Source: Synergistes jonesii
Lineage (GTDB): Bacteria; Synergistota; Synergistia; Synergistales; Synergistaceae
Direction of reading: 5' to 3'
Assembly (NCBI RefSeq): GCF_000712295.1
Contig: NZ_JMKI01000006.1
Span: 115,176-179,175 of the forward strand
DNA: 64,000 bases
Both the position numbers and the translations under genes were made by a program. Positions 41,575-48,856 of this stretch are shown here, one piece after another. Every line of letters begins with the position of its first letter. Positions within the stretch are counted from its first letter, which is position 1. The notes below the pieces were generated by a model. The model was given only the letters and a program-made list of their open reading frames with translations. It was not told where the DNA came from and did not search any database.

Positions 41575-42102
41575 ATGGCGGGATCGCTGAGCGTTAAAAA
41601 AGTCATCTGGTTTCTGAAAATAGTACTATCTTTCGACGACGGGATAGCCATCCTGCTCGGCACTGCTCCTGTACCTGCGTCCGAAGAGATATACCATGCT
41701 ATACGAGTCCCGCGGAACGACTGCGGTGTACGTATCGACGGCGGAAGAGGCATCTGCGCCGCCGAGGTGATCATTATGGCGATCGAGCCGTTTGAGGAAA
41801 TCGTCGACGGGCTCGGCGGCTGGGCTCGGATACATGCATTAACGCAATCTTTCAGGGCTGAGAACCCCCGTATGTGGGAGAAACTTGTGCCCATCGTTTC
41901 GCTCATCCAGCCAGGCGGCAAAATACGCGACGGACTCGGGGGAATGAGCGCGATGCTTTCTCAGCGCTTCGGCGGGGTTGGAGAAAAAACGCTGCGGCGC
42001 TGGAAAAAAGAAATCATCCGCGCGCTGGCGATCCATCTGCTCACATGGGCTTATACGGACGGGTTCAGCCTGAATTACTATCCGCCCAAGAAATTAAATT
42101 AA
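41575..42102 (+). CDS. Phage protein, 175 residues, unknown
   Basis: I do not recognise this protein. The first 70 residues include hydrophobic stretches. The C-terminal half has a GGMSAMLSQRFGGVGEKTLRRWKKEIIRALA segment that could be a helix-turn-helix. It lies at the end of the middle operon, 11 bases after the loader gene and before tandem repeats and a terminator. A regulator of late transcription is possible from position only. Confidence 0.5.
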   Translation: MAGSLSVKKVIWFLKIVLSFDDGIAILLGTAPVPASEEIYHAIRVPRNDCGVRIDGGRGICAAEVIIMAIEPFEEIVDGLGGWARIHALTQSFRAENPRMWEKLVPIVSLIQPGGKIRDGLGGMSAMLSQRFGGVGEKTLRRWKKEIIRALAIHLLTWAYTDGFSLNYYPPKKLN

Positions 42103-42112
42103 AAATCGATGT

Positions 42113-42172
42113 CCGTACTATGTACCGTACTATATACCGCACTAAGGCCCCCACTATGGCCCTTGCTATGTC
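42113..42172. repeat. Five degenerate 12-base tandem repeats
   Basis: Units from 42113: CCGTACTATGTA, CCGTACTATATA, CCGCACTAAGGC, CCCCACTATGGC, CCTTGCTATGTC. They share a CCnnnCTAnnnn frame and are most alike in the first two. The array sits in the 180-base gap between two genes, just before a terminator. It may be a protein-binding array or a relic of coding repeats, since another frame reads a four-residue periodic peptide here. Confidence 0.5.
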
Positions 42173-42228
42173 TCTGTCAAGAGGTAAAATAATATCATCG
42201 AGTTCTTGTCATTGAAGTTGGATATTAC

Positions 42229-42264
42229 GAGGTCCCGCGCTGTTGTATGGCGGGGCCTCTTTTT
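42229..42264 (+). terminator. Intrinsic terminator of the middle operon
   Basis: GAGGTCCCGC (42229-42238) pairs with GCGGGGCCTC (42250-42259), followed by TTTTT. It separates the replication operon from the recombinase pair. The start of the next gene lies 15 bases further on. Confidence 0.8.
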
Positions 42265-42278
42265 ATGGAGGGGTGTCC

Positions 42279-42494
42279 GTGGATTTAGATCGCAGGGTTG
42301 TCATCTGGGCGATGCACAGCGGGAAGCGCATGCGCGCCGGCAGCTCGCTCGCTAATATATCTCCCATCCCGCTGGGCGCGATCCCCATCGTAGACTGTCT
42401 CGAATGCGAAAAGCGAATAATGCTCAAGTGGATACAGAAGCGCCTCGACCGTAGGTGGAGCGTGGCGCGTATCCGTGAGGCGTGTGGCGGATGA
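42279..42494 (+). CDS. Small phage protein, 71 residues, unknown
   Basis: A basic protein (VDLDRRVVIWAMHSGKRMRAG …) I do not recognise, with one CLECEK motif. The GTG at 42279 follows GGAGGGGT. Its stop overlaps the start of the recombinase gene (ATGA), so it may be a DNA-binding partner of that enzyme. Function unknown. Confidence 0.55.
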   Translation: MDLDRRVVIWAMHSGKRMRAGSSLANISPIPLGAIPIVDCLECEKRIMLKWIQKRLDRRWSVARIREACGG

Positions 42495-43087
42495 ACCAGA
42501 CCGTACCGATACGCACGGAGCCGGAAATACACGCTTTTCTGCGCTGCCTGAAAGAATGGAATCGGAACTACTATATCGCAGCGCTCATCGGCATCAACTG
42601 GGGACTGCGCTGCAGCGACATCTTAGCTATGCAGGTGGGGGATGTCGCCGTTCATGGTTGCGGCCGGCGCGTGCACGTCATCGACCGTCTCGCGATTCGT
42701 GAAATCAAGACAGGCAAGACACGGCATATACTTGTGACGGATAAGATGCGCCGCGCGCTGCGTGAGCATATCCGCAAGATGAACGGATGGGTCGAAGAGA
42801 CGCCTCTTGTGCTTTCACAGAAGAAGGACGGCGAGGGCAAAGCCAAGGCGTTGTCGCGTCAGCAGCTTTGGCATGTCATATCTGTCGCCGCCGCTATGGC
42901 GGGCATACCCGGCGAAATAGGTACACACTCGCTGCGTAAGACTTATGCTTATCAGGCTTGGCGGAACGGAACGCGCGTCGATGTAATCCAAAAAGAATTC
43001 GGGCATGTAAACTTGGAGACTACCCATCGATATGCCTGCATTCCTATCAAGGAGCAGGAAGATATCTACAGAAAAGTTAATTTTTAA
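42491..43087 (+). CDS. Second tyrosine recombinase, catalytic domain only
   Basis: A 198-residue protein with just the catalytic domain: Arg in WGLRCSDIL, His-x-x-Arg in THSLRKTYA, His in FGHVNLETTHRY with the nucleophile Tyr in the same motif. There is no arm-binding domain, and at most a short remnant of the core-binding domain. It lies far from the integrase and next to terminase genes. Such short recombinases occur at this place in other Gram-positive-type phages. A role in genome dimer resolution or late regulation is possible. The ATG at 42491 is coupled to the previous stop. Confidence 0.85.
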   Translation: MNQTVPIRTEPEIHAFLRCLKEWNRNYYIAALIGINWGLRCSDILAMQVGDVAVHGCGRRVHVIDRLAIREIKTGKTRHILVTDKMRRALREHIRKMNGWVEETPLVLSQKKDGEGKAKALSRQQLWHVISVAAAMAGIPGEIGTHSLRKTYAYQAWRNGTRVDVIQKEFGHVNLETTHRYACIPIKEQEDIYRKVNF

Positions 43088-43458
43088 ATCGTCAGAAAAT
43101 TCAATCCGAAATGCAAAATCTGTGGATATGTGGATAACTGCAAAAATCGCTTTAGCGTACTAAAATTTTGTGGATAACTCATTTTTCGCAGACCGATGAA
43201 GTGCGTCTGGTCTTTGCGATCACCGACTTTATCGGGCGGGCAAAAAATCTGACACAATAGTAGTTAAGTAAGATTTCAGAGATGGGGCGAAAAGAATCTG
43301 GGCTCAAAAAATCCACTCGTGGCAAGACCTTGCGCCGGGCGCGGGTCCTTCCCAGGGGCTTACCCCCGGGGGTGCGTCCCGTTGCGGGGATTTTGTCTTA
43401 AAGTTCAGGTTACCCCCCGTTTCGGTTTCGTAGCTTGTCGAAAAGGAGCGGTGTCCGA
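43088..43458. other. Non-coding region with DnaA boxes before the late genes
   Basis: A 371-base stretch with no supported gene. Two copies of TGTGGATAA (43129-43137 and 43169-43177), each the complement of the DnaA box TTATCCACA, are 40 bases apart. A third near-match, TGTGGATAT, is at 43121-43129. The left half is AT-rich and the right half has GC-rich runs of C and G. It probably contains the late promoter, a packaging (cos) site next to the terminase genes, or a second origin. I could not place promoter boxes or cohesive ends with confidence. Confidence 0.55.
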
Positions 43459-44757
43459 ATGGAAGTTGTGTATTTAAACCCAAGTTCATTGTTACCATAT
43501 GTAAACAATTCGCGGAAGCATCCGGAAAAACAGATACGGAAGCTTATGGCTTCCATTCAGGAATACGGATTTATTATTCCTGTATTTATTAACAGGGATA
43601 ACGTCATAATAAAAGGCGAAGGCGCGACTATCGCCGCAACCCGGCTTAGGCTGGAATCGATCCCCTGCATATATATAGAAAATCTCACTGAAGCGCAGCA
43701 GAAAGCCTACGTGATAGCGGACAACCGGCTCGCGGAGGATTCGGAGTGGGATGAGGAGACGCTCGCGGCCGAAATGCTGCGCTTGCGGGATGACTTCGGC
43801 ATTGACCTTTCTATCACCGGTTTTGAGAATCGGGAGATACTGACGCTGAATCTCGACAGTGCGGAGGGGAAGGCGCCGGAGGATGAGCTGCCGGAGATGG
43901 AGCCGTCTGCGGTCTCGCGTCCTGGTGATATGTGGCTGTTGGACGGACACCGCATCATATGCGGCGACTGCACCGACGCGGCAACGGTCGACCGGCTGCT
44001 CGGAGGTCGCAGACCACATCTTATGGTGACTGATCCGCCTTACGGCGTAGGGTACAATCCGACGTGGCGCGTCGAGGCGGGACGAAAGCCGAAACGCACA
44101 GGGAAAGTGCTGAACGACGACCGCGCGGATTGGCGCGAAGCATGGGAGCTTTTCCCCGGCGACGTTGCATATGTCTGGCATGGATCGCTCCATGGGCTGA
44201 CGGTCGCCGCGAGCTTGAGTGCCTGCGGATTCGTCCTGCGCTCACAAATCGTATGGGTGAAGCCGCATCTTATTTTGTCTCGCGGCGACATCCACTGGCA
44301 GCATGAAGTATGCTGGTATGCCGTGCGCGAAGACGGGCTCCCTTGCCCCGAACTGCCCGGCTATTGTTCCGACGAATATGATGCCTGCTGGTACGCGGTA
44401 CGCGAAGGCGAGATTTCACACTGGCAAGGGTCGCGAAAAATATCCAGCGTCTGGGAAATAGACTTCAACGGACAGGATGAGAATACGAAACACGGGACGC
44501 AGAAGCCGGTCGAATGTATGCGGCGTGCGATCCTAAACAATTCGAAGATAGATGAATTTGTATACGAGCCCTTTTCCGGTTCGGGAACGACGCTGATCGC
44601 GGCGCAGTCCTGCCGTAGAAGGTGCCTCGCGGTGGAGCTTGATCCCTCATATGTGGACATGGCAGTCAGGCGCTGGCAGCGCTTTACGTCTCGGTCGGCG
44701 ACGCTTGACGGGGACGGCGGCAGTTTCGACAGAATCGGACGGGAGCGTCGTGAATAG
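43459..44757 (+). CDS. ParB-like domain fused to a DNA methyltransferase
   Basis: About 432 residues. The N-terminus (about 1-110) is a ParB/Sulfiredoxin-type nuclease domain (LLPYVNNSRKHPEKQIRKLMASIQEYGFIIPV … IIKGEGATIAA). The C-terminal part is a beta-class adenine or cytosine methyltransferase with motif IV VTDPPYGVGYNP near residue 195 and motif I EPFSGSGTTLIAAQ near residue 375. Such fusions are common in phages next to terminase genes. It may modify DNA before packaging. AAAAGGAG precedes the ATG. It is the first gene after the non-coding region. Confidence 0.88.
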   Translation: MEVVYLNPSSLLPYVNNSRKHPEKQIRKLMASIQEYGFIIPVFINRDNVIIKGEGATIAATRLRLESIPCIYIENLTEAQQKAYVIADNRLAEDSEWDEETLAAEMLRLRDDFGIDLSITGFENREILTLNLDSAEGKAPEDELPEMEPSAVSRPGDMWLLDGHRIICGDCTDAATVDRLLGGRRPHLMVTDPPYGVGYNPTWRVEAGRKPKRTGKVLNDDRADWREAWELFPGDVAYVWHGSLHGLTVAASLSACGFVLRSQIVWVKPHLILSRGDIHWQHEVCWYAVREDGLPCPELPGYCSDEYDACWYAVREGEISHWQGSRKISSVWEIDFNGQDENTKHGTQKPVECMRRAILNNSKIDEFVYEPFSGSGTTLIAAQSCRRRCLAVELDPSYVDMAVRRWQRFTSRSATLDGDGGSFDRIGRERRE

Positions 44758-45337
44758 CGATGTCGGCGGGGGGGGCAGTCTCTATTCGAAAAAGGTCATC
44801 GCCGATTTGCTGAATCTCTCGGAGCGGCGCGTCGAGCAGCTGGCGCAGAAGAAGATTATCCCAAAAGCGGAACGCGGAAAGTACGACCTCGGTCCGACGG
44901 TGAAGGCTTATGTAATGTATTTACAACAAAAGCTTTCCGGCGGTGGCGAGGTGATCGACGTCGCCGAATGCAAGGACCGTCTGCTGAAGGCGAGGGCGAT
45001 GGAGCAGGAACAGAAGGCGCGCCTGCGCGAGTTGATGCGCCTCGAAAAAGAGGGCGAGATGATCGACCGCGCCGAGGTTACGGCGCAGTGGACCGCGCGT
45101 TGTGTGGAGATGAAGGCGGCGCTGCTCGCTATACCGGTGCAGGTCGGGTTTCGCTTTCCCGATCCCGATACGCGCATCGCAGTAGAAGAGGAGGTCGAAG
45201 CGGCTGTTTATGAAATCCTCGAAACGTACAGCCGAGGCGGTATCGGCGCGGTGGACGGCGGAGGAACTGCGGGCCCTTGCGCCGCCGAAGAAGATGGGCG
45301 TCAGCGAGTGGGCCGACAAAAACCGCATACTGACTAA
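44750..45337 (+). CDS. Terminase small subunit (Nu1-like)
   Basis: About 195 residues. A winged helix-turn-helix (SKKVIADLLNLSERRVEQLAQKKII) at residues 10-45 is the DNA-recognition domain of lambda Nu1-like subunits. A long charged helix follows. The GTG at 44750 overlaps the end of the methyltransferase gene. The open frame extends upstream, but that part shadows the methyltransferase. The 3' end overlaps the large-subunit gene by 128 bases, an unusually long overlap. Confidence 0.78.
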   Translation: MNSDVGGGGSLYSKKVIADLLNLSERRVEQLAQKKIIPKAERGKYDLGPTVKAYVMYLQQKLSGGGEVIDVAECKDRLLKARAMEQEQKARLRELMRLEKEGEMIDRAEVTAQWTARCVEMKAALLAIPVQVGFRFPDPDTRIAVEEEVEAAVYEILETYSRGGIGAVDGGGTAGPCAAEEDGRQRVGRQKPHTD

Positions 45338-47042
45338 GGAGTATTCGGAGCTCGCGGGGCCGTGGCGCACGTCGCGCACGCCGTACCTGCGGGAGCCGAT
45401 GGATGCTTTCCGCGTACCCGGGATACTCAAAATATCGCTGGTGTTCGCGACGCAGCTTGGCAAGACGGAGTGCGAATACAACATGGCCGGCTACGCGATA
45501 GACCAGGACCAGGGCAGCATGCTTTATGTGTTGCCTACCGATCTGCTGGCGAAGTCGATAAGCAAGGGGCGTTTTCTCTCTTTCGTTCGCAGCTGCGACC
45601 CCCTGCGGGAACGGCTCGACGTTAAGCGCTCGGAGATACAGCAGCTTTATTTCCCCGGCATGGAGATCGCCTTCGTCGGCGCGAACAGCCCGTCACAGCT
45701 GGCCTCGCGCCCGATACGCTATGTTTTTTATGACGAGACGGATAAATTCCCTCTACGCGCCGGCGATGACGCGGACCCTTTCAAGTTGGCGGCGGAGCGC
45801 ACGAAGACGTATTATCGGCGCAAGGAGGTGGAGGTCTCTTCACCTACTTATGACCGTGGGCATATCTGGCAGGCGTGGCTTTCGGCGGATGTGCGCAAGC
45901 GTTATTTCGTGCCCTGCCCCGTATGCGGCGAACTTTTCGTGATGAGGCTGAAACACATCCACTGGCCGGAGGAGTTGAACGAACTGACTCCGCAGGCGCG
46001 GAGAAGGCGCGTCGTGGAGTCGGCTTGGATCGAATGTCCGGGCTGCCGCTCGAAAATATACGACAAATACAAGCAGGCGATGCTTCGCGCCGGCATGTGG
46101 CTGCCGGTGGAATACGACAAAGACGCCGACGACTGGGTTCGCACGAAGCGCGCGCCGACGCGCCCGCGGCACGTAGCCTACAACCTTTCGACTATCTACT
46201 CGCCGTGGAAGCGTTTCGGTGACGTCGCAGGGGAGTTTCTTGATTCGAAGGATCACCCCGAAAAGCTGATGAACTTCGTCAACGGCTGGCTCGGCGAGCC
46301 GTGGGTGAATCAGGCTGCACGAATGCGCTCGGATGTGGTTCTCGAACATATGCTTTGCTATGAACGTGGAACTGTGCCAAAGGACGCCATGATGCTGACC
46401 GCGGCGGTGGACGTGCAAAAGGATCACTTCTGGTGGAGTGTACACGCATGGGGTGAAGGGATGACAAGTTGGCTGGTCGATTACGGAGGCGGTCCAGGCG
46501 TGTGCGAAACATGGACGGATGTAGAGAGGGCGTTGGAACGCGAGTATCCGCAAGAGGCGAGCGGCGAAGTCTTCCGTGTCTTCTTCGCGCTGATAGACTC
46601 CGGCTACAGGACTGAGGAAGTCTATGACTTCTGCCTTGAACATCCAGGGCTGACGGCGCCCAGTAAGGGACTCGATGAAACAACGGCGAAAGGTATACCT
46701 TACCGCATCGGAATCATAGACAAGATGCGCTATACGGACCTGAAATTAATACTCTTGGACACCGAATACTATAAGGATTTTATTTACGGCAGGCTGAACC
46801 GTCCGGCGGGGGAGCGCGGAAGCTTCAGCGTTTTCGACGGCTGCCCGAAGCAGTATGCGGATCAGCTCTGCTCGGAGCATAAGGTTACGGAGTATGACCG
46901 CAAGGGGCGTGCAAAGGAAACGTACAAGCCGGTTATGAGCGGTATTGCGAACCACCTGCTCGACTGTGCCGTGGGAAATTTCGCCGCCGCGGAGATAGCA
47001 GGCGCAAGAACGCTGCGCGCCGACGACGGCGAGGAAGAATAG
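45210..47042 (+). CDS. Terminase large subunit (GpA family)
   Basis: A 610-residue packaging motor and nuclease. The ATPase part has the family's WADKNRILTKEYSELAGPWRT opening, FATQLGKTECEYN (Walker A-like) and YVFYDETDKFP (Walker B). A zinc ribbon (CPVCGELF … CPGCRSKIYD) lies near residues 235-285. The C-terminal nuclease has AVDVQKDHFWWSVHAWG and IDSGYRTEEVYDFC. This is the lambda gpA type, which cuts at cos sites. The ATG at 45210 lies inside the small-subunit gene. An internal ATG at 45294 would lose little of the family alignment. Confidence 0.93.
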   Translation: MKSSKRTAEAVSARWTAEELRALAPPKKMGVSEWADKNRILTKEYSELAGPWRTSRTPYLREPMDAFRVPGILKISLVFATQLGKTECEYNMAGYAIDQDQGSMLYVLPTDLLAKSISKGRFLSFVRSCDPLRERLDVKRSEIQQLYFPGMEIAFVGANSPSQLASRPIRYVFYDETDKFPLRAGDDADPFKLAAERTKTYYRRKEVEVSSPTYDRGHIWQAWLSADVRKRYFVPCPVCGELFVMRLKHIHWPEELNELTPQARRRRVVESAWIECPGCRSKIYDKYKQAMLRAGMWLPVEYDKDADDWVRTKRAPTRPRHVAYNLSTIYSPWKRFGDVAGEFLDSKDHPEKLMNFVNGWLGEPWVNQAARMRSDVVLEHMLCYERGTVPKDAMMLTAAVDVQKDHFWWSVHAWGEGMTSWLVDYGGGPGVCETWTDVERALEREYPQEASGEVFRVFFALIDSGYRTEEVYDFCLEHPGLTAPSKGLDETTAKGIPYRIGIIDKMRYTDLKLILLDTEYYKDFIYGRLNRPAGERGSFSVFDGCPKQYADQLCSEHKVTEYDRKGRAKETYKPVMSGIANHLLDCAVGNFAAAEIAGARTLRADDGEEE

Positions 47043-47057
47043 AAAGGAGGGCTGCTG

Positions 47058-47270
47058 GTGAGGAGCCTCGAAGAAATACAGGAAGAGCTCGACGCAGTGC
47101 GATCTGCAATGCTTGCAATCGCCGGGGGTGCGCAGAGCTACACGATAGGCTCACGATCTGTGACAAAAGCCGACCTCGCGCAACTTCGCGCGTGGCGCGC
47201 CGAGCTCGAAGCGGAACTCGGCGACGCGGAGGGCGGCGGCGTGAGGGTTACGGGGTGGCTGGGGCGATGA
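47058..47270 (+). CDS. Head-tail joining protein, gpW-like
   Basis: A 70-residue protein with two helices and a short hairpin (AQSYTIGSRSVTKADLAQLRAWRAELEAEL), the gpW/DUF6148 pattern. In lambda, gpW stabilises filled heads and helps attach tails. Gene order (terminase, W, portal) is as in lambda. AAAGGAGG precedes the GTG. Its stop overlaps the portal start. Confidence 0.82.
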   Translation: MRSLEEIQEELDAVRSAMLAIAGGAQSYTIGSRSVTKADLAQLRAWRAELEAELGDAEGGGVRVTGWLGR

Positions 47271-48856
47271 ACGAAAACGGGCTGACCTTTCTTGATAGGT
47301 TAATCGGATGGTTCTCGCCGAGGCTTGGAATCATGCGCGCCGCCTATCGAACGGAACTGCGGAATTACGATGCCGCCCGCGTCGATCCGAGCGGTGGGAA
47401 CTGGTTCCCCGCCAATGCCACTCCGGAGATGACGGACGCGCCGAGCCGTGATTTGATTCGCGCGAGGATGCGTGACCTGGAACGGAACGGTGATGTTACG
47501 GAGGGTGTGATAGACGCGTTCCTGCGCAACGTAGTCGGCAACGGCTTCGTGCTGGAGGCGCAGGCGGTGAGCGTACGCGGGAAGATGCTGGACGCGGTGA
47601 ACGACCGTATCGAGGAGCTATGGCACGACTGGTCGAAGCCAGAGAACTGCGACATCACCGGTGACTGCTCTTTCGGCGAGCTGCTTGAAATGATCGTGCG
47701 GCGTTGGGAGGTCGACGGGGAGGTATTCATCCTGCGCGTCGTCGATCCCGACGGCGACGGCGTGCTGCCGCTGAAGCTGCAGTTGCTTGAACCGGACATG
47801 CTTGCGGGCGATATTTTTCAGTACGGGAATCGCTATGTTTTCGGCGGCATTGAAGTCGACGAACATATGAAGGCGGTCGCCTACCATTTCCGTCCGGACC
47901 CGATGCCGTATCTGCGCGACCAGCGCGTCGTGCGCTACCCCCGCGAATATGTGGCCCATATCCGCTCGAAAAAGCGACCGCAGCAACTGCGCGGGATGCC
48001 GGATATGGCCGTATCGTCGGAACGCATCCGCAATGTGCAGGAGTACATCACCAATGAGCTGGAGGCGGCAAGGACGGCGTCATGCCTAACCGGAGTCGTC
48101 ACCCGCGAGAAGGGCGGCGCTGGGATGGGCATAGGGAATCCGCGCGGGGGGCGCGGCGGCGACGCGGCGGCGCGTGTCGAGATGATCCAGCGCGGGCTAT
48201 TCAACTATCTGCGTCCGGACGAGGACGTCAAATTCCCGGCACCGGGGCGCCCCAATTCGCTCGCTTCGGGCTTCGTCGCGTTCCTGCTGCGGATGATCGG
48301 GATGAGCCGCGGGCTTTCTTACGAGACCGTTTCCCGCGACATGTCGCAGACGAACTATTCGTCGCATCGGGGCGGACAGCTGGAAGACCGAAAAACGTAT
48401 GTGCGCAAACAGCAGAAACTGATTACGGATTTTTGCGATCGCTGCTATGAATGGTTTTTGGAAGCGGCGGTGCTTTCCGGCAAGCTGTCGCTGCCGGGCT
48501 TTTTCGAGGATGCGGCGCTGCGCCGGCGGATGTCGGGACATCGTTGGAGCACGCCCGGATGGAAGTGGGTGGACCCGCTGAAGGAGGCGTCCGGCATCGA
48601 GAAGCAGCTGCTTCTCGGGCTGACGACCCTTTCAGAGGTCTGCGGTGAACAGGGGAAGGACTGGTATGAAGTCCTGAAACAGCGCAAGGAGGAGACGGAC
48701 GCGGCGCGCGAACTCGGTATTGAGCTGCCGTGGTTTTCTTCGCAGTCGACGACATCCGCCGACGAATATGACGCGCTGGCGAAGGAGGACGACGTCCCCC
48801 CCGTAAAAAAGAAGGAGGAGGGAGCCAAGGGTGAAGAAGAAGATGGGGACGAATAA
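47267..48856 (+). CDS. Portal protein (lambda gpB family)
   Basis: A 529-residue portal that forms the dodecameric DNA channel at one capsid vertex. Family segments are an N-terminal YRTELRNYDAARVDPSGGNWFP, RARMRDLERNGDVTEGVIDAFLRNVVGNGF, and a C-terminal ETVSRDMSQTNYSSHRGGQLEDRKTY. The ATG at 47267 is coupled to the W-like gene (ATGA). The acidic C-terminal tail overlaps the start of the protease-capsid gene by 26 bases. Confidence 0.93.
   Translation: MNENGLTFLDRLIGWFSPRLGIMRAAYRTELRNYDAARVDPSGGNWFPANATPEMTDAPSRDLIRARMRDLERNGDVTEGVIDAFLRNVVGNGFVLEAQAVSVRGKMLDAVNDRIEELWHDWSKPENCDITGDCSFGELLEMIVRRWEVDGEVFILRVVDPDGDGVLPLKLQLLEPDMLAGDIFQYGNRYVFGGIEVDEHMKAVAYHFRPDPMPYLRDQRVVRYPREYVAHIRSKKRPQQLRGMPDMAVSSERIRNVQEYITNELEAARTASCLTGVVTREKGGAGMGIGNPRGGRGGDAAARVEMIQRGLFNYLRPDEDVKFPAPGRPNSLASGFVAFLLRMIGMSRGLSYETVSRDMSQTNYSSHRGGQLEDRKTYVRKQQKLITDFCDRCYEWFLEAAVLSGKLSLPGFFEDAALRRRMSGHRWSTPGWKWVDPLKEASGIEKQLLLGLTTLSEVCGEQGKDWYEVLKQRKEETDAARELGIELPWFSSQSTTSADEYDALAKEDDVPPVKKKEEGAKGEEEDGDE

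Noticed and set aside
42113..42172. CRISPR-like array
   Set aside because: Units are 12 bases with no spacers, so not a CRISPR. No CRISPR array was seen anywhere in the window.
41874..42215. 113-residue + frame across the 12-base repeats
   Set aside because: It begins inside another gene in a different phase without a ribosome site. Its first 70 residues are a basic shadow. Its periodic part merely follows the DNA repeats.
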